Assembly (NCBI GenBank): GCA_029565675.1
Contig: JAKQNP010000019.1
Location: 124,001 to 188,000 of the forward strand
DNA length: 64,000 nucleotides
From: a bacterium
GTDB lineage: Bacteria > Zhuqueibacterota > Zhuqueibacteria > Residuimicrobiales > Oceaniaggregativiventaceae
Direction of reading: 5' to 3'
Shown: positions 1-8,806 of the stretch, piece by piece
How positions within the stretch are numbered: position 1 is the stretch's first letter
How the letters are laid out: every line of letters begins with the position of its first letter
Translations under genes and position numbers: made by a program
The notes under the pieces: generated by a model
Database searches by the model: none
What the model was told of the DNA's origin: nothing
The model's input: only the letters and a program-made list of their open reading frames with translations

Positions 1-2129
1 CAGAACTCCATCTTCGCATCAACCTCGCGCCGTGCCGGATAACTGTCTCGGACCTGCAAGGCCGGATCATCAATCAGGACGACCCGGCTTTTGGCATGGG
101 GTGGGACGGCGATGAAATCTGTGTCTGGAAGACAGCCAGCAAAGATGAAAAGTACTACGGCCTGGGCGAAAAAACCGGCGCCCTCAACAAAATCGGCCGC
201 ACCTGGGTGATGTGGAACAATGATGTGCCCTGCTTCCCCCCGCTCGCCGATCCTCTCTATCAATCCATCCCATTTTACCTGGGCATACGCGATCGGCAGG
301 CTTACGGAATATTCCTCAACAACAGTTCTCGCAGCCGCTTCGACTTTTGCACGCCGGGCCTGGGTGCAGCGTCTTTTAGGGTGGAAAAGGGACCGCTCGA
401 CTATTTTTTCATCACTGGTCCGCATCCCGAGCGTGTGGTCAGCGCTTATACCGAATTGACCGGACGGCCGCCAATGTGGCCGCGCTGGGCGCTGGGTTAT
501 CAACAAAGCCGATGGTCATATTATCCGGCCGACCGGATCGAGGCATTGGCCCGCGAGTTCCGCGCGCGCGAAATGCCGTGCGATGCCATTCATCTCGATA
601 TCCATTATATGGACGACTACCGGGTATTCACCTGGCATCCACACCGCTTTCCCGAACCGGAAAAAATGATTGCGGCGCTGCAAAAACGCGGAATTCGCCT
701 CGTGGTCATCGTCGAACCTGCAGTCAAGGCGGATCCCGACTTTTCGATTTGCCGGGAAGGAATGCAGGGTGGCCACTTTATCAAATATCCCGACAACCGC
801 GTCTACACCGGCCGGGTGTGGCCGGGTGATGCCTATTTTGTCGATTTCAGCCGCCCCCGCACCCGTTCCTGGTGGGCGGAAAAGATCCGCACCTTGATCC
901 GCGCTGGCGTGGCCGGGTTGTGGAACGATATGAACGAACCGGCCACCTTTGACCAGTCCTTGCCTGATACCACGATCTTTGACGATGAAGGACAAATCAG
1001 CGGCCACAAAAAAATGCACAACCTCTACGGTTCGCTCATGGCTCGGTCTGCCTATGAAGGAGCGCTGCTGGAAAAACCAAACCTGCGCCCCTTTGTTATC
1101 ACCCGCGCCGGTTTTGCCGGCGAACAGCGTTTTACCACCGTGTGGACCGGTGACAACTGTTCAACCGAAGAACACCTGGAACTCGGCATCCGCATGCTGC
1201 AAGGACTGGGAATTTCGGGTATGGCGTTTTGTGGCATGGATGTCGGTGGCTTTTGTCAGCATCCATCGCCGGAACTCTTTGCCCGTTGGATGCAGGTCGG
1301 CGCGATTTCCCCATTCTTCCGTACCCACTCGATCATCAATTCGCCGGCACGCGAACCCTGGTCCTTCGGCGACGAAATCGAGGAAATCAATCGCAAGACT
1401 CTGCAGCTGCGCTACCAGCTTTTGCCTTACCTCTACAGCGTCATGTGGCAAGCCCATCGCAGCGGCGCACCGTTTATCCGCCCCCTCTTCTGGCACGACC
1501 CGAACGATGAGTCCAGCTACGCCGAGGCGGTTCAGCACCAGTTCATGCTCGGCAGCGAATTGCTGGCAGCACCAGTCACCCGCGTCGGCCGACGCTCCCA
1601 ACGCGTTTGGTTCCCGGCCGGCAACTGGCTGGACCTTGCCGATTATTCCGTCCATGCAGGCCCGCAGAACATACTTATCGATGCACCGCTGGATAAATTG
1701 CCGCTTTTTCTCAAGGCAGGCGGACTGCTGCCGCTGTGGCCGGAACCCGTGGCCTATACAGATGAAAAGCCGATGCGACACGTCGAGTGGCTGATCAACT
1801 GCACGGCCGATGGAGAATTCGACCTTTATGAAGACGATGGCGCCACGCTGGACTATACCCGCGGTGTTTATCGCCTGAGCCGCTGGTCTCTCTCTGCCCT
1901 ACAAGAGATGCACCTCCGGCGAAGCCTGATCCACGATGGCTGGTCGAGCACCGTCAGAACATGGACTCTGCGCTTCTGCGGCCTTGCACAGCCGCCGCAA
2001 AAAGTGCGCATCGATGGAAAAGCTTGCGCTCTTGAATCGATTAAAAACGCCCATTGGAATCAACCTGCATCTGTTCTTACCCTCCAGCTCCTGAAAAAAG
2101 ATTTTGCCGAAATCGATCTGATCTTTTAG
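1..2129 (+). CDS. Glycoside hydrolase family 31 alpha-glucosidase, 5' end missing
   Basis: A retaining exo-glycosidase of the GH31 family, expected to release alpha-linked glucose or xylose from oligosaccharides. The frame is open to the left window edge (first full codon at base 3), so the real start lies outside; the track ATG at 96 is internal. Seen: the family nucleophile block LWNDMNEPA (Asp about residue 278 counted from the track Met) and the acid/base block WTGDNCSTEEH (Asp about 353), in the usual order and spacing. After them come the barrel end and a C-terminal beta-sandwich (LYEDDG). No transmembrane segment is visible in the part shown, so its location cannot be judged. It is the only gene besides its right neighbour on the plus strand. 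The subfamily substrate cannot be fixed from sequence alone. Confidence 0.95.
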   Translation, partial: ELHLRINLAPCRITVSDLQGRIINQDDPAFGMGWDGDEICVWKTASKDEKYYGLGEKTGALNKIGRTWVMWNNDVPCFPPLADPLYQSIPFYLGIRDRQAYGIFLNNSSRSRFDFCTPGLGAASFRVEKGPLDYFFITGPHPERVVSAYTELTGRPPMWPRWALGYQQSRWSYYPADRIEALAREFRAREMPCDAIHLDIHYMDDYRVFTWHPHRFPEPEKMIAALQKRGIRLVVIVEPAVKADPDFSICREGMQGGHFIKYPDNRVYTGRVWPGDAYFVDFSRPRTRSWWAEKIRTLIRAGVAGLWNDMNEPATFDQSLPDTTIFDDEGQISGHKKMHNLYGSLMARSAYEGALLEKPNLRPFVITRAGFAGEQRFTTVWTGDNCSTEEHLELGIRMLQGLGISGMAFCGMDVGGFCQHPSPELFARWMQVGAISPFFRTHSIINSPAREPWSFGDEIEEINRKTLQLRYQLLPYLYSVMWQAHRSGAPFIRPLFWHDPNDESSYAEAVQHQFMLGSELLAAPVTRVGRRSQRVWFPAGNWLDLADYSVHAGPQNILIDAPLDKLPLFLKAGGLLPLWPEPVAYTDEKPMRHVEWLINCTADGEFDLYEDDGATLDYTRGVYRLSRWSLSALQEMHLRRSLIHDGWSSTVRTWTLRFCGLAQPPQKVRIDGKACALESIKNAHWNQPASVLTLQLLKKDFAEIDLIF

Positions 2130-2133
2130 CGCT

Positions 2134-2168
2134 GACAGCGCGGCCTGGCACCGCAAAGCCGCGCTGTC
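2134..2168 (+). terminator. Stem-loop just after the GH31 stop codon
   Basis: A perfect 11-bp stem (GACAGCGCGGC with GCCGCGCTGTC) with a 13-nt loop starts five bases after the GH31 stop. There is no T-run after it, so it is not a classical intrinsic terminator. It may protect the 3' end or act as a Rho-dependent end. Confidence 0.35.
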
Positions 2169-2675
2169 GACCTGTCCTTCCTCGTTATCACCGCCTCTGC
2201 CACTCATAACCAACTGCTCAAGTGTTGAACTGCAACAATCCGGTTCTCCCGCGACATCTCCAGGCCTTGCATAAAAGGCCGTGGTCGGACCTCTTTCCCG
2301 TCACCCCAGACAAGTGTTGCCCATGCCAGAAACCATCCCACAGAATTTCCTTTCAAAACCCTATCGTTCTCCTGGTACAGTCTTTGTACTAACAATAATG
2401 AGCAAGGATAACTCGAAAACGGCCCAAGATTAGATATCATTAAAAACAATTACTTAACCAATCCATTTCCTTTGGGGCAATTCAGAATCAAGAAAAAGTG
2501 TGGCAGACAGGTCCCAATCCTGCAAGGAACTATGGCAACAAGTCAACAGACAGGCAAAGCAACAACAGCCAGCAACCGCTGGGGAGGTGATCACAAACAA
2601 CACCAAGCAGGTCAATCGACAACCGCAGCGATTTGACAATTCATTAAAAGTCACATTATTTTAGAGAGGTTAAAG
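2169..2675. other. Intergenic region, no supported gene
   Basis: About 500 bp between two plus-strand genes. The two short minus-strand ORFs here (81 and 66 aa) look non-coding. A consensus-like SD stretch (GGAGGTGATC, about 2583-2592) has no start codon at a usable distance. A TTGACA at 2633-2638 and TATTTT at 2657-2662 resemble a promoter, but they lie so close to the next ATG that the ribosome site would be lost from the mRNA. The functional SD of the next gene is GAGAGG at 2664-2669. Confidence 0.6.
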
Positions 2676-5600
2676 ATGGAGAAAAAACGCAGAACAAGAA
2701 TCGCCCTGCACATTTGTCTATTTCTGGCGGTATGGCTCAACGCCTCGGTGCTCTTTGCCCAGCCGTCGCCGCCCTTCTGGTGGGACAACCCCATGGAGTT
2801 GCCGGCGGACCGTTGGTTCGCAGTCGACAAAACCGGAAACGTCGAAAACGACGGCAATCAGGCGCAATACGTGCGTGTGGTCATGGACATTCCCAATTCC
2901 TATAACGAACAGCTGACCAAAAACGTTTGGATTCAGATTGAATGGGAAACCCAAAATGGCCCGGGCCGTTTGTTGTCAGCCGAAAACACCCATACGATCA
3001 AATGGCTCAACAGCGAGGGCATGTGTCCAAGCTCGCCGTTCGATCCTTATCCGACCCCGGACGGTATCGCATACTTGACGATCGTCAATTCATACACACC
3101 GCAAGAAGAGCCGTTTATCGACGGGTATGGCGTGGAGTTGACCTGCGAGTCGATTTCGCCGCAACCGGCATGCGAACGCATGGAGTTTTATTTTGAAATC
3201 GGCCCTGGTGCGAGTCTCACCTATGGCGTCAAAGTTCAGACTGCCTGCTTTGAATTCGATTTCGGCGATGCACCGGATCCGGATTACCCCACCCTGTTGC
3301 TGGGCGGCGCCCATCATGTCATCGTGCCGGGACTCTATCTCGGCAACATGGTCGATGCTGACGGCGAGAGCGAAGGTCTTCCGAGCTCTTTGGCAGACGG
3401 CGACGATCTCGACAATCTGGACGATGAAGACGGACTCGTCGATCCCTCCCAGCTCGAACTGGTCAAGGGCGAGACTCCATCTATCGACCTGAACATCACC
3501 ACGCCGAATGAAAATCTAACCGTATACATCAGCGGCTGGATCGATCTGGACGGAAACGGCGTCTGGGATGAAAGCGAAAGAGTCACCGTACAGCGCAGCG
3601 GCTCGGGAACAGTCAATCTGACTTTTCCGACTGTAGCCAGCGATGCACCGGCCCAGACCTATGCTCGATTCCGTCTCTCCACAGATGAAGAGTCGGTCAT
3701 GAATCCAGGCGGCTTTGCCAAAGATGGCGAGGTTGAAGATTACCTGATCGCCATCGCCGGGCTCGATTTTGGCGATGCCCCTGACAGCCCGAACGAAGGT
3801 TTAAACTTTCAGACCCTGCTCGCCAACGACGGCGCCCATCACCTGATCGTCTCTGGCCTCTATCTGGGCAATACGAGCGATGCCGATGACGAGAGCGATG
3901 GTCTGCCGACGGCTCTGGCCGACGGCGATGATCTCGACCAGATCGACGACGAAGACGGCCTCGTTGATCCTGCACAGCTCAACTTCATTCAGGGCGACAT
4001 CCCTTCGATCGATCTGAATGTCACTGCACCTGCAGAGCTGCGCGTCTATATCAAAGGCTGGATCGATCTCGATGGCAACGGCACATGGGACGCAGGCGAA
4101 AAAGCCAGTGCAGAACGCATCGGATCAGGAACCGTCACCCTGATTTTTCCAGCGGTAACGATCGATACCCCCAATCCGACCTTTGCCCGCTTCCGCCTGA
4201 GCACCGATTCGAGCGCGATCGAATATCCCGGCGGTTTTGCACCAGACGGTGAAGTCGAGGACTACCTGGTCTCCATAGCCGGTCTCGACTTCGGCGATGC
4301 GCCTGACAGCCTCGGCGAGACCAGCAGATATCCGACCTTGCTCGCCAACAACGGCGCCAGGCATGTGATCCTGCCAGCATTCATGATGGGCGCTGAAGGC
4401 ACCATCGACTCGGATGCAGACGGACAACCCGCAATCGACGCCGACGGCGATGATCTCGACGGCAATGACGATGAAGACGGAGTCAACCCGGCAGATTTGA
4501 GCGCCCAGGTCGATACGGCCCCCTCGATCACGGTTAAAGTTATTGCTGATCCGGATGTTGCCTTTACCGTTACCGGATGGATCGATTATGACGGCTCCGG
4601 CAGTTGGGAACTGGCCGAACAAGCCTCGGCAAGCGGCATCGGCTCTGGAGAGGTGATGCTCAATTTCCCGACCGTGCCGGCGAATGCCTTCGATCTGACC
4701 GGCGGTCAGACTTATGCCCGCTTCCGCCTTGCAATGGGACGGGAGCCGGTTGAACCTGCCGGGCTGATCGATAACGGTGAGGTCGAAGACTATGTGTTCC
4801 ATATCCAGCCACCCGACAAGTTCGATTTCGGCGACATGCCGGAAAATCTCTTCCCCGGCTTTCCGACTTTGAACGCCAGCGGCGGCGCCAAGCACATCAT
4901 CCGCGACGGCGTTTATCTCGGCTTTACCGTGGATTCGGATGACGACGGTCAGCCCACCGATGCCGCAGACGGCGACGATAACGACGGTACCAATGATGAC
5001 GACGGTGTAACCTTTCCGCCGCTGCCGCTGTTGCAGGGATCCACGGTCAACTTCCAGGTGGTTGCCTCGACAGAAGGCTATCTCAACGCCTGGATTGACT
5101 GGAACGGCGACGGCGATTGGGATGACGAAAATGAGCACTTTGTCGTCGAACAGATGCTGAATGCCGGCAACAACACTCTGCCGGTGCTTGTCCCGGTGTC
5201 TGATCAAACCAATATCGCTGCTTACACTCGTTTTCGCTTCTCCACGTATCCCGGTCTGGATTCCTATACCGGACTCGCAAAGGATGGCGAAGTCGAAGAC
5301 TATCTGATCGATGTCGTCTATCCGGTCGAGCTGAGCTCGTTCAGCGGAGTGGTGATCGAAAACCGGGTCAAACTCGAGTGGGTAACCCAGAGCGAAACGC
5401 AAAACCTGGGTTTCCATATCTTTCGCAGTTTGGTCAAGGACGGCGATTACGCACAAATTTCCCAGGCCTTGATCAGCGGTGCCGGCAACAGCCAGGCCAT
5501 GCACTCCTATTCGTACGAAGATGCAACCGTCGAAGAAGGACAAACCTATTATTACAAATTGGCGGATATCAGCTACACCGGTCAAATGACCTTGCACGGA

Positions 5601-5903
5601 CCGATCGAGGTCAATTTGGCGCCCAGCCAGTACCTCTTGCAGCAGAATTATCCCAATCCGTTTAATCCCCAGACCACCATCTCTTTTGTGATGAAGGAAC
5701 AGGGACAAGCGGATCTGGTCATCTACAATCTGCGCGGGCAAGAAGTGCGCAATTTGGCTTCCAGGGTCTTTGGCACGGGTTCACACCAGGTGATCTGGGA
5801 CGGCAAGGACAACAACGGCAATATCCTGCCAAGCGGTGTCTATATCTACAAATTGAAATCCGCGAATTTCGAACAATCGAAACGCATGGAATTCATCAAA
5901 TAA
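2676..5903 (+). CDS. Exported GEVED-repeat protein with T9SS-type C-terminal sorting domain
   Basis: A 1075-aa surface or secreted protein. An N-terminal signal peptide (hydrophobic stretch ending LFAQPSPP, about residues 8-30) is followed by a unique domain to about residue 190. Four tandem units then begin DFGDAPD or similar and close with GEVEDYL (the GEVED domain). Each carries a very acidic DADG...DGDDLD...DDEDG stretch that looks suited to binding calcium, and a GWIDLDGNG strand. Next is a fibronectin-like segment (VELSSFSG..VKLEWVTQSE). The protein ends in an FlgD-like/type IX sorting module (NYPNPFNPQTTISF to SKRMEFIK). The ATG at 2676 has GAGAGG 6 nt upstream. It probably forms its own transcript, ending at the terminator near 6076. 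Its role is unknown; adhesion or matrix structure is an inference. Confidence 0.9.
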   Translation: MEKKRRTRIALHICLFLAVWLNASVLFAQPSPPFWWDNPMELPADRWFAVDKTGNVENDGNQAQYVRVVMDIPNSYNEQLTKNVWIQIEWETQNGPGRLLSAENTHTIKWLNSEGMCPSSPFDPYPTPDGIAYLTIVNSYTPQEEPFIDGYGVELTCESISPQPACERMEFYFEIGPGASLTYGVKVQTACFEFDFGDAPDPDYPTLLLGGAHHVIVPGLYLGNMVDADGESEGLPSSLADGDDLDNLDDEDGLVDPSQLELVKGETPSIDLNITTPNENLTVYISGWIDLDGNGVWDESERVTVQRSGSGTVNLTFPTVASDAPAQTYARFRLSTDEESVMNPGGFAKDGEVEDYLIAIAGLDFGDAPDSPNEGLNFQTLLANDGAHHLIVSGLYLGNTSDADDESDGLPTALADGDDLDQIDDEDGLVDPAQLNFIQGDIPSIDLNVTAPAELRVYIKGWIDLDGNGTWDAGEKASAERIGSGTVTLIFPAVTIDTPNPTFARFRLSTDSSAIEYPGGFAPDGEVEDYLVSIAGLDFGDAPDSLGETSRYPTLLANNGARHVILPAFMMGAEGTIDSDADGQPAIDADGDDLDGNDDEDGVNPADLSAQVDTAPSITVKVIADPDVAFTVTGWIDYDGSGSWELAEQASASGIGSGEVMLNFPTVPANAFDLTGGQTYARFRLAMGREPVEPAGLIDNGEVEDYVFHIQPPDKFDFGDMPENLFPGFPTLNASGGAKHIIRDGVYLGFTVDSDDDGQPTDAADGDDNDGTNDDDGVTFPPLPLLQGSTVNFQVVASTEGYLNAWIDWNGDGDWDDENEHFVVEQMLNAGNNTLPVLVPVSDQTNIAAYTRFRFSTYPGLDSYTGLAKDGEVEDYLIDVVYPVELSSFSGVVIENRVKLEWVTQSETQNLGFHIFRSLVKDGDYAQISQALISGAGNSQAMHSYSYEDATVEEGQTYYYKLADISYTGQMTLHGPIEVNLAPSQYLLQQNYPNPFNPQTTISFVMKEQGQADLVIYNLRGQEVRNLASRVFGTGSHQVIWDGKDNNGNILPSGVYIYKLKSANFEQSKRMEFIK
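3258..5315 (+). repeat. Four diverged GEVED coding repeats
   Basis: Units start at about 3258, 3765, 4287 and 4824, with periods of about 507, 522 and 537 bp. Each opens with DFGDAPD or DFGDMPE and closes with DGEVEDY or NGEVEDY. They have diverged at the DNA level, so this is old protein-level duplication rather than a recent tandem repeat. Confidence 0.85.
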
Positions 5904-5949
5904 TTCAAATTCAGGAGGAAAGACCCAGCCTGACCTCCTGCAAGTCGAT

Positions 5950-5977
5950 ATGGGTGCGCCTGCTCAGGCGCACCCAT
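5950..5977. repeat. Isolated perfect palindrome (REP-like hairpin)
   Basis: Two 13-nt arms (ATGGGTGCGCCTG and its exact complement) are separated by CT. Neither strand has a T-run immediately after the hairpin, so it is not a standard terminator. It lies between the GEVED gene stop and the true terminator at 6052-6076. Confidence 0.6.
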
Positions 5978-6051
5978 AAAAAATCCCCTTAACAAACAGC
6001 GTTGTCAAAGGGAAATGTCGACGCCAATCAACCACTGCAACATCTGCAGTC

Positions 6052-6076
6052 CGCCCGTGCAAACGGGCGTTTTTTT
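6052..6076 (+). terminator. Intrinsic terminator of the GEVED gene
   Basis: Stem CGCCCGT/ACGGGCG with loop GCAA, followed directly by seven T. It reads on the plus strand and ends transcription from the GEVED gene just where the convergent minus-strand methyltransferase gene finishes. Confidence 0.85.
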
Positions 6077-7217
6077 AATAGAGATCCAGCTTCACCAGGC
6101 GGCCGTCCAGCGCACCATTGACCAGTGGCTTGCGCCACTGGGGATGCAAACCGACAGCGGGAATCCACTGCCGTTCGCCAAAATAAATATAGGCAGTGGA
6201 TCCCTTGCAGTGCTGCTTGAGAAAATCTCCGAGTTCCCGATAGAATCCGCCCAGGTCCGTATCTTTTTGCAGCCGCACTCCATAGGGTGGGTTGCAGAGA
6301 ATGACATGGTTCTCGAATCCGGCCAGCTGACGGTAGTCGCCGAGTTGAATTTCCACCCGATCTCCTGAGGGCAGCCGTCGCAGATTTTCCTTTGCCTGGC
6401 GAACCGCATCCCTGTCCACATCGTTGCCCAGGAGCAAGCCCGACGGGATTTCCCGGATCTCAGCATTGGCCTTTTCGCGCACCGTTTTCCACAGTTGCGG
6501 TTCGAAATCAGGCAAAGCAGTGAATCCCCAACGGCGGCGCAGGTAACCTGCCGGAATCCGGCAACAGGCCATCAAAGCTTCGCAGAGCAAAGTGCCTGAA
6601 CCGCACATCGGATCGATCAACGGTCGACTGCCGTTCCATTCACTAAGCCGGACGATCGCGGCGGCCAGAGTTTCTTGCATGGGCGCAGCGCCCGCAGCAC
6701 TTCGATAACCCCGCCGGTGTAAAGAGCCGCCTGAGGTGTCGATGCTGATGGTGGCCATGTTGTTGTCGATATAGAGATTGAACCAAACATCGGGATCAAG
6801 GGTATCGACATCGGGGCGTTCGCCGGTCGCATCGCGAAAGGTGTCAACCACAGCATCCTTCAGACAGAGTGCGGCATAATGAGAATGGCGAATGGCACTA
6901 TTGGCTACCGAAGCAAAGACAGCAAAAGTATGCTCTGCACCCAGAAAGGCTGTCCAATCGATTTCCCGCGCCCGGCGGTAGAGGTATTTGCTGCTGTGGC
7001 ATTTGAATGAGGTCAGCGGCGCGAGAATGCGGGTGCACAACCGTGTCAGGTAGTTGATGCGGTAAAGAGCGTCGCGGTCGGCGCTGAAATAGAGACCGCG
7101 ATACGCTTCTGCCGTTTCGGATGCGCCCAACTCCTCTATTTCTGCAGCGCCAAGCCCCTCCATTCCACCGGCAATCTGGGCAAAATAGCGGCCTTTTCGC
7201 TGGTAATCATAATCCAC
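6075..7217 (-). CDS. THUMP-domain class I RNA (guanine-N2) methyltransferase, RlmL N-half-like
   Basis: An SAM-dependent methyltransferase of the RlmL/YcbY N-terminal type, expected to methylate a guanine in 23S rRNA or tRNA. Order seen: an N-terminal ferredoxin-like/THUMP region, then a Rossmann fold with DPMCGSGTLLCEAL, the SAM-binding LLGNDVDRDAV, and the catalytic ILCNPPYGVRL (NPPY, typical of amino-group methylation). About 380 aa. The track ORF begins at 7343 inside the upstream CHAD gene, and its first 42 residues are not family-like. I chose GTG at 7217, just after the CHAD stop, with AGGG 11 nt upstream, so the two genes are probably co-transcribed. The exact target base is not readable. 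Confidence 0.88.
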   Translation of the reverse strand: MDYDYQRKGRYFAQIAGGMEGLGAAEIEELGASETAEAYRGLYFSADRDALYRINYLTRLCTRILAPLTSFKCHSSKYLYRRAREIDWTAFLGAEHTFAVFASVANSAIRHSHYAALCLKDAVVDTFRDATGERPDVDTLDPDVWFNLYIDNNMATISIDTSGGSLHRRGYRSAAGAAPMQETLAAAIVRLSEWNGSRPLIDPMCGSGTLLCEALMACCRIPAGYLRRRWGFTALPDFEPQLWKTVREKANAEIREIPSGLLLGNDVDRDAVRQAKENLRRLPSGDRVEIQLGDYRQLAGFENHVILCNPPYGVRLQKDTDLGGFYRELGDFLKQHCKGSTAYIYFGERQWIPAVGLHPQWRKPLVNGALDGRLVKLDLY

Positions 7218-7230
7218 TGCTGCGTCAGCC

Positions 7231-8727
7231 CTACATTTTTTCCATAAATTGTCGATTTTCGGGACGAGTAAACTCGGCAAAAATGGCCTTAAAGTCAGTT
7301 CGCAGGTGGCGCCGGCGTTCGACCAGCATGCCCACCAACGCACCGGCTGCAGCGATGCTCATGGCGTTTTCTTTGAGAACGGATTTCTTGTCGGCAAAAG
7401 CCATCAGCTTCTGCTGTTGCACCACCAGGTCGTTGTGCAAGCCAAGATTGTCCTGCACTGTTTTCAGCAAAGTGACGAAGCGATCGACGTCTTGCCGTGG
7501 AAAAAGAGAAGCAAAGACTTCCAAAAGATAACGCAATTTCTTGCACTCGATGCGCAGAGCGTGCACTTGTCCATCCTCACTCGCTTCCGAAATCGCTGCT
7601 CCCTGCTCGAGAATGCGGTGATAGCGATTGGCGATGGTCTTGCGCGCCAATTCGAGCACCGTGGGTGAAGCCGGGGCTGAGCTGATGTGGCTTTGCAGGG
7701 TAAAAAAACGGTCCCAATCATCGACCATCCGTTCGTAAGACGGATCCCGCAAAAAAGCCTGCAACTGATCGCAGGTTTTTTGCCGCTTTTTTCGCATCGC
7801 ATCGAAGAGTTGATCCAGACCGCTGCCGAGGATAGCCGGAACTGCTGCCTGATACTCTGCCTGGCGCTGCAAGAAAACATCGAAATCGCGCAGTCGATTG
7901 GTGGCCTTGCCCAAAGTGCGAAAATCGGTTTTCAGACGTACCACGATATCCTGCGGCAAGACTTCCTGGCATTCAGCGGCGATCGATCGCATCCGGCGAA
8001 TCGCTGTCCGATAATCGTGCAAAAATTCGCTGTCCACATCCGCTATCACGCCCCATTGGTTCTGCTTGGCGATCTGGAACAAATCTGCCAGGATGCGGAA
8101 CACCGCCAATTGCGCCGCAAGCTTGGGCTGAAAGTTGCCGCTGTATTTGCTGCTGTAGGATGCGGGTTTGATATTCGCCCAGGATGCCAACATCGCAAAA
8201 TTGACATCCCTGATCTTTTTGCCACCCTCGGCTCTGAGCAAGGAAAAAACGGGCTGCATCTGGACGCTCGCACCTCGACGCGGCTGCACTTGCACGACGA
8301 CTGCTTTTGCCTCTGTTGGAAAGGCAAAGGTTTGGTGGATCAGGGTTCCCGGCGCTGCCAAAGTTGTCCTGTCGACAAGGCGAAAGGTTTGCGTCGATCG
8401 CCGAAGAGTAAAGTGGCGAACCAGAGCGCGCCCCGCCAACCAGCTTCTGCACTTTTCGCCACCTTCGCCCTGCAGATCCTCTGATAATGGATAGTTTTTT
8501 TCCGCAGGCCAGACCATGGCAAGCGCTTCCGGCGCGGTCAGCGATTGCAGCACCGTTTCATTCCCGCTCTGCCGGACAATCCAGTCTTTCTTGTAGAGCG
8601 ACCAATCAAAGGTGTCCAAATAGGATTCCTCGCTCTGTACCTCTTCCCCTTTTTCCAGCGTATAGAGCTTGAGCATTTTTTCCCAAAACAAGGCGCCGGC
8701 AGAAGGTGTGAAACAAAACATCTGCAT
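7231..8727 (-). CDS. CHAD-domain protein with CYTH-like N-terminal domain
   Basis: About 498 aa. The N-terminal part has a CYTH-like strand pattern (YLDTFDWSLYKKDWIVR, compare YxDTxDxxLxxxGxxLR of triphosphate tunnel enzymes), but the ExExK signature is not obvious, so this half may not be catalytic. The C-terminal half is a helical CHAD domain with the conserved basic histidine helices FLHDYRTAIRRMRS and VHALRIECKKLRYLLEVF. CHAD domains bind polyphosphate and associate with polyphosphate granules. The track ORF starts at 8952; ATG 8727 is preferred because AAGGAG lies 7-8 nt upstream and the extension is low-complexity. A polyphosphate kinase (PPK2) lies about 22 kb away in the window. Confidence 0.88.
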   Translation of the reverse strand: MQMFCFTPSAGALFWEKMLKLYTLEKGEEVQSEESYLDTFDWSLYKKDWIVRQSGNETVLQSLTAPEALAMVWPAEKNYPLSEDLQGEGGEKCRSWLAGRALVRHFTLRRSTQTFRLVDRTTLAAPGTLIHQTFAFPTEAKAVVVQVQPRRGASVQMQPVFSLLRAEGGKKIRDVNFAMLASWANIKPASYSSKYSGNFQPKLAAQLAVFRILADLFQIAKQNQWGVIADVDSEFLHDYRTAIRRMRSIAAECQEVLPQDIVVRLKTDFRTLGKATNRLRDFDVFLQRQAEYQAAVPAILGSGLDQLFDAMRKKRQKTCDQLQAFLRDPSYERMVDDWDRFFTLQSHISSAPASPTVLELARKTIANRYHRILEQGAAISEASEDGQVHALRIECKKLRYLLEVFASLFPRQDVDRFVTLLKTVQDNLGLHNDLVVQQQKLMAFADKKSVLKENAMSIAAAGALVGMLVERRRHLRTDFKAIFAEFTRPENRQFMEKM

Positions 8728-8806
8728 GGAAAATCTCCTTCTCATGTCCATGGAGCGCGAAAGGAAGCCATCTCTGGACTCACCAGACCCGCAACAGCAG
8801 TCGATC

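Noticed and set aside
2519-2600. Possible c-di-GMP (GEMM) riboswitch because of GGCAAAGC and a small hairpin
   Set aside because: The other conserved blocks and the enclosing stem are missing.
2633-2662. TTGACA and TATTTT 18 bp apart before the GEVED gene
   Set aside because: Transcription would start within a few bases of the SD, removing it; the true promoter is probably further upstream.
4125-5741. 538-aa minus-strand ORF inside the GEVED gene
   Set aside because: Antisense shadow of a repetitive, GC-biased coding region; no domain or ribosome site, and the plus-strand protein is clearly real.
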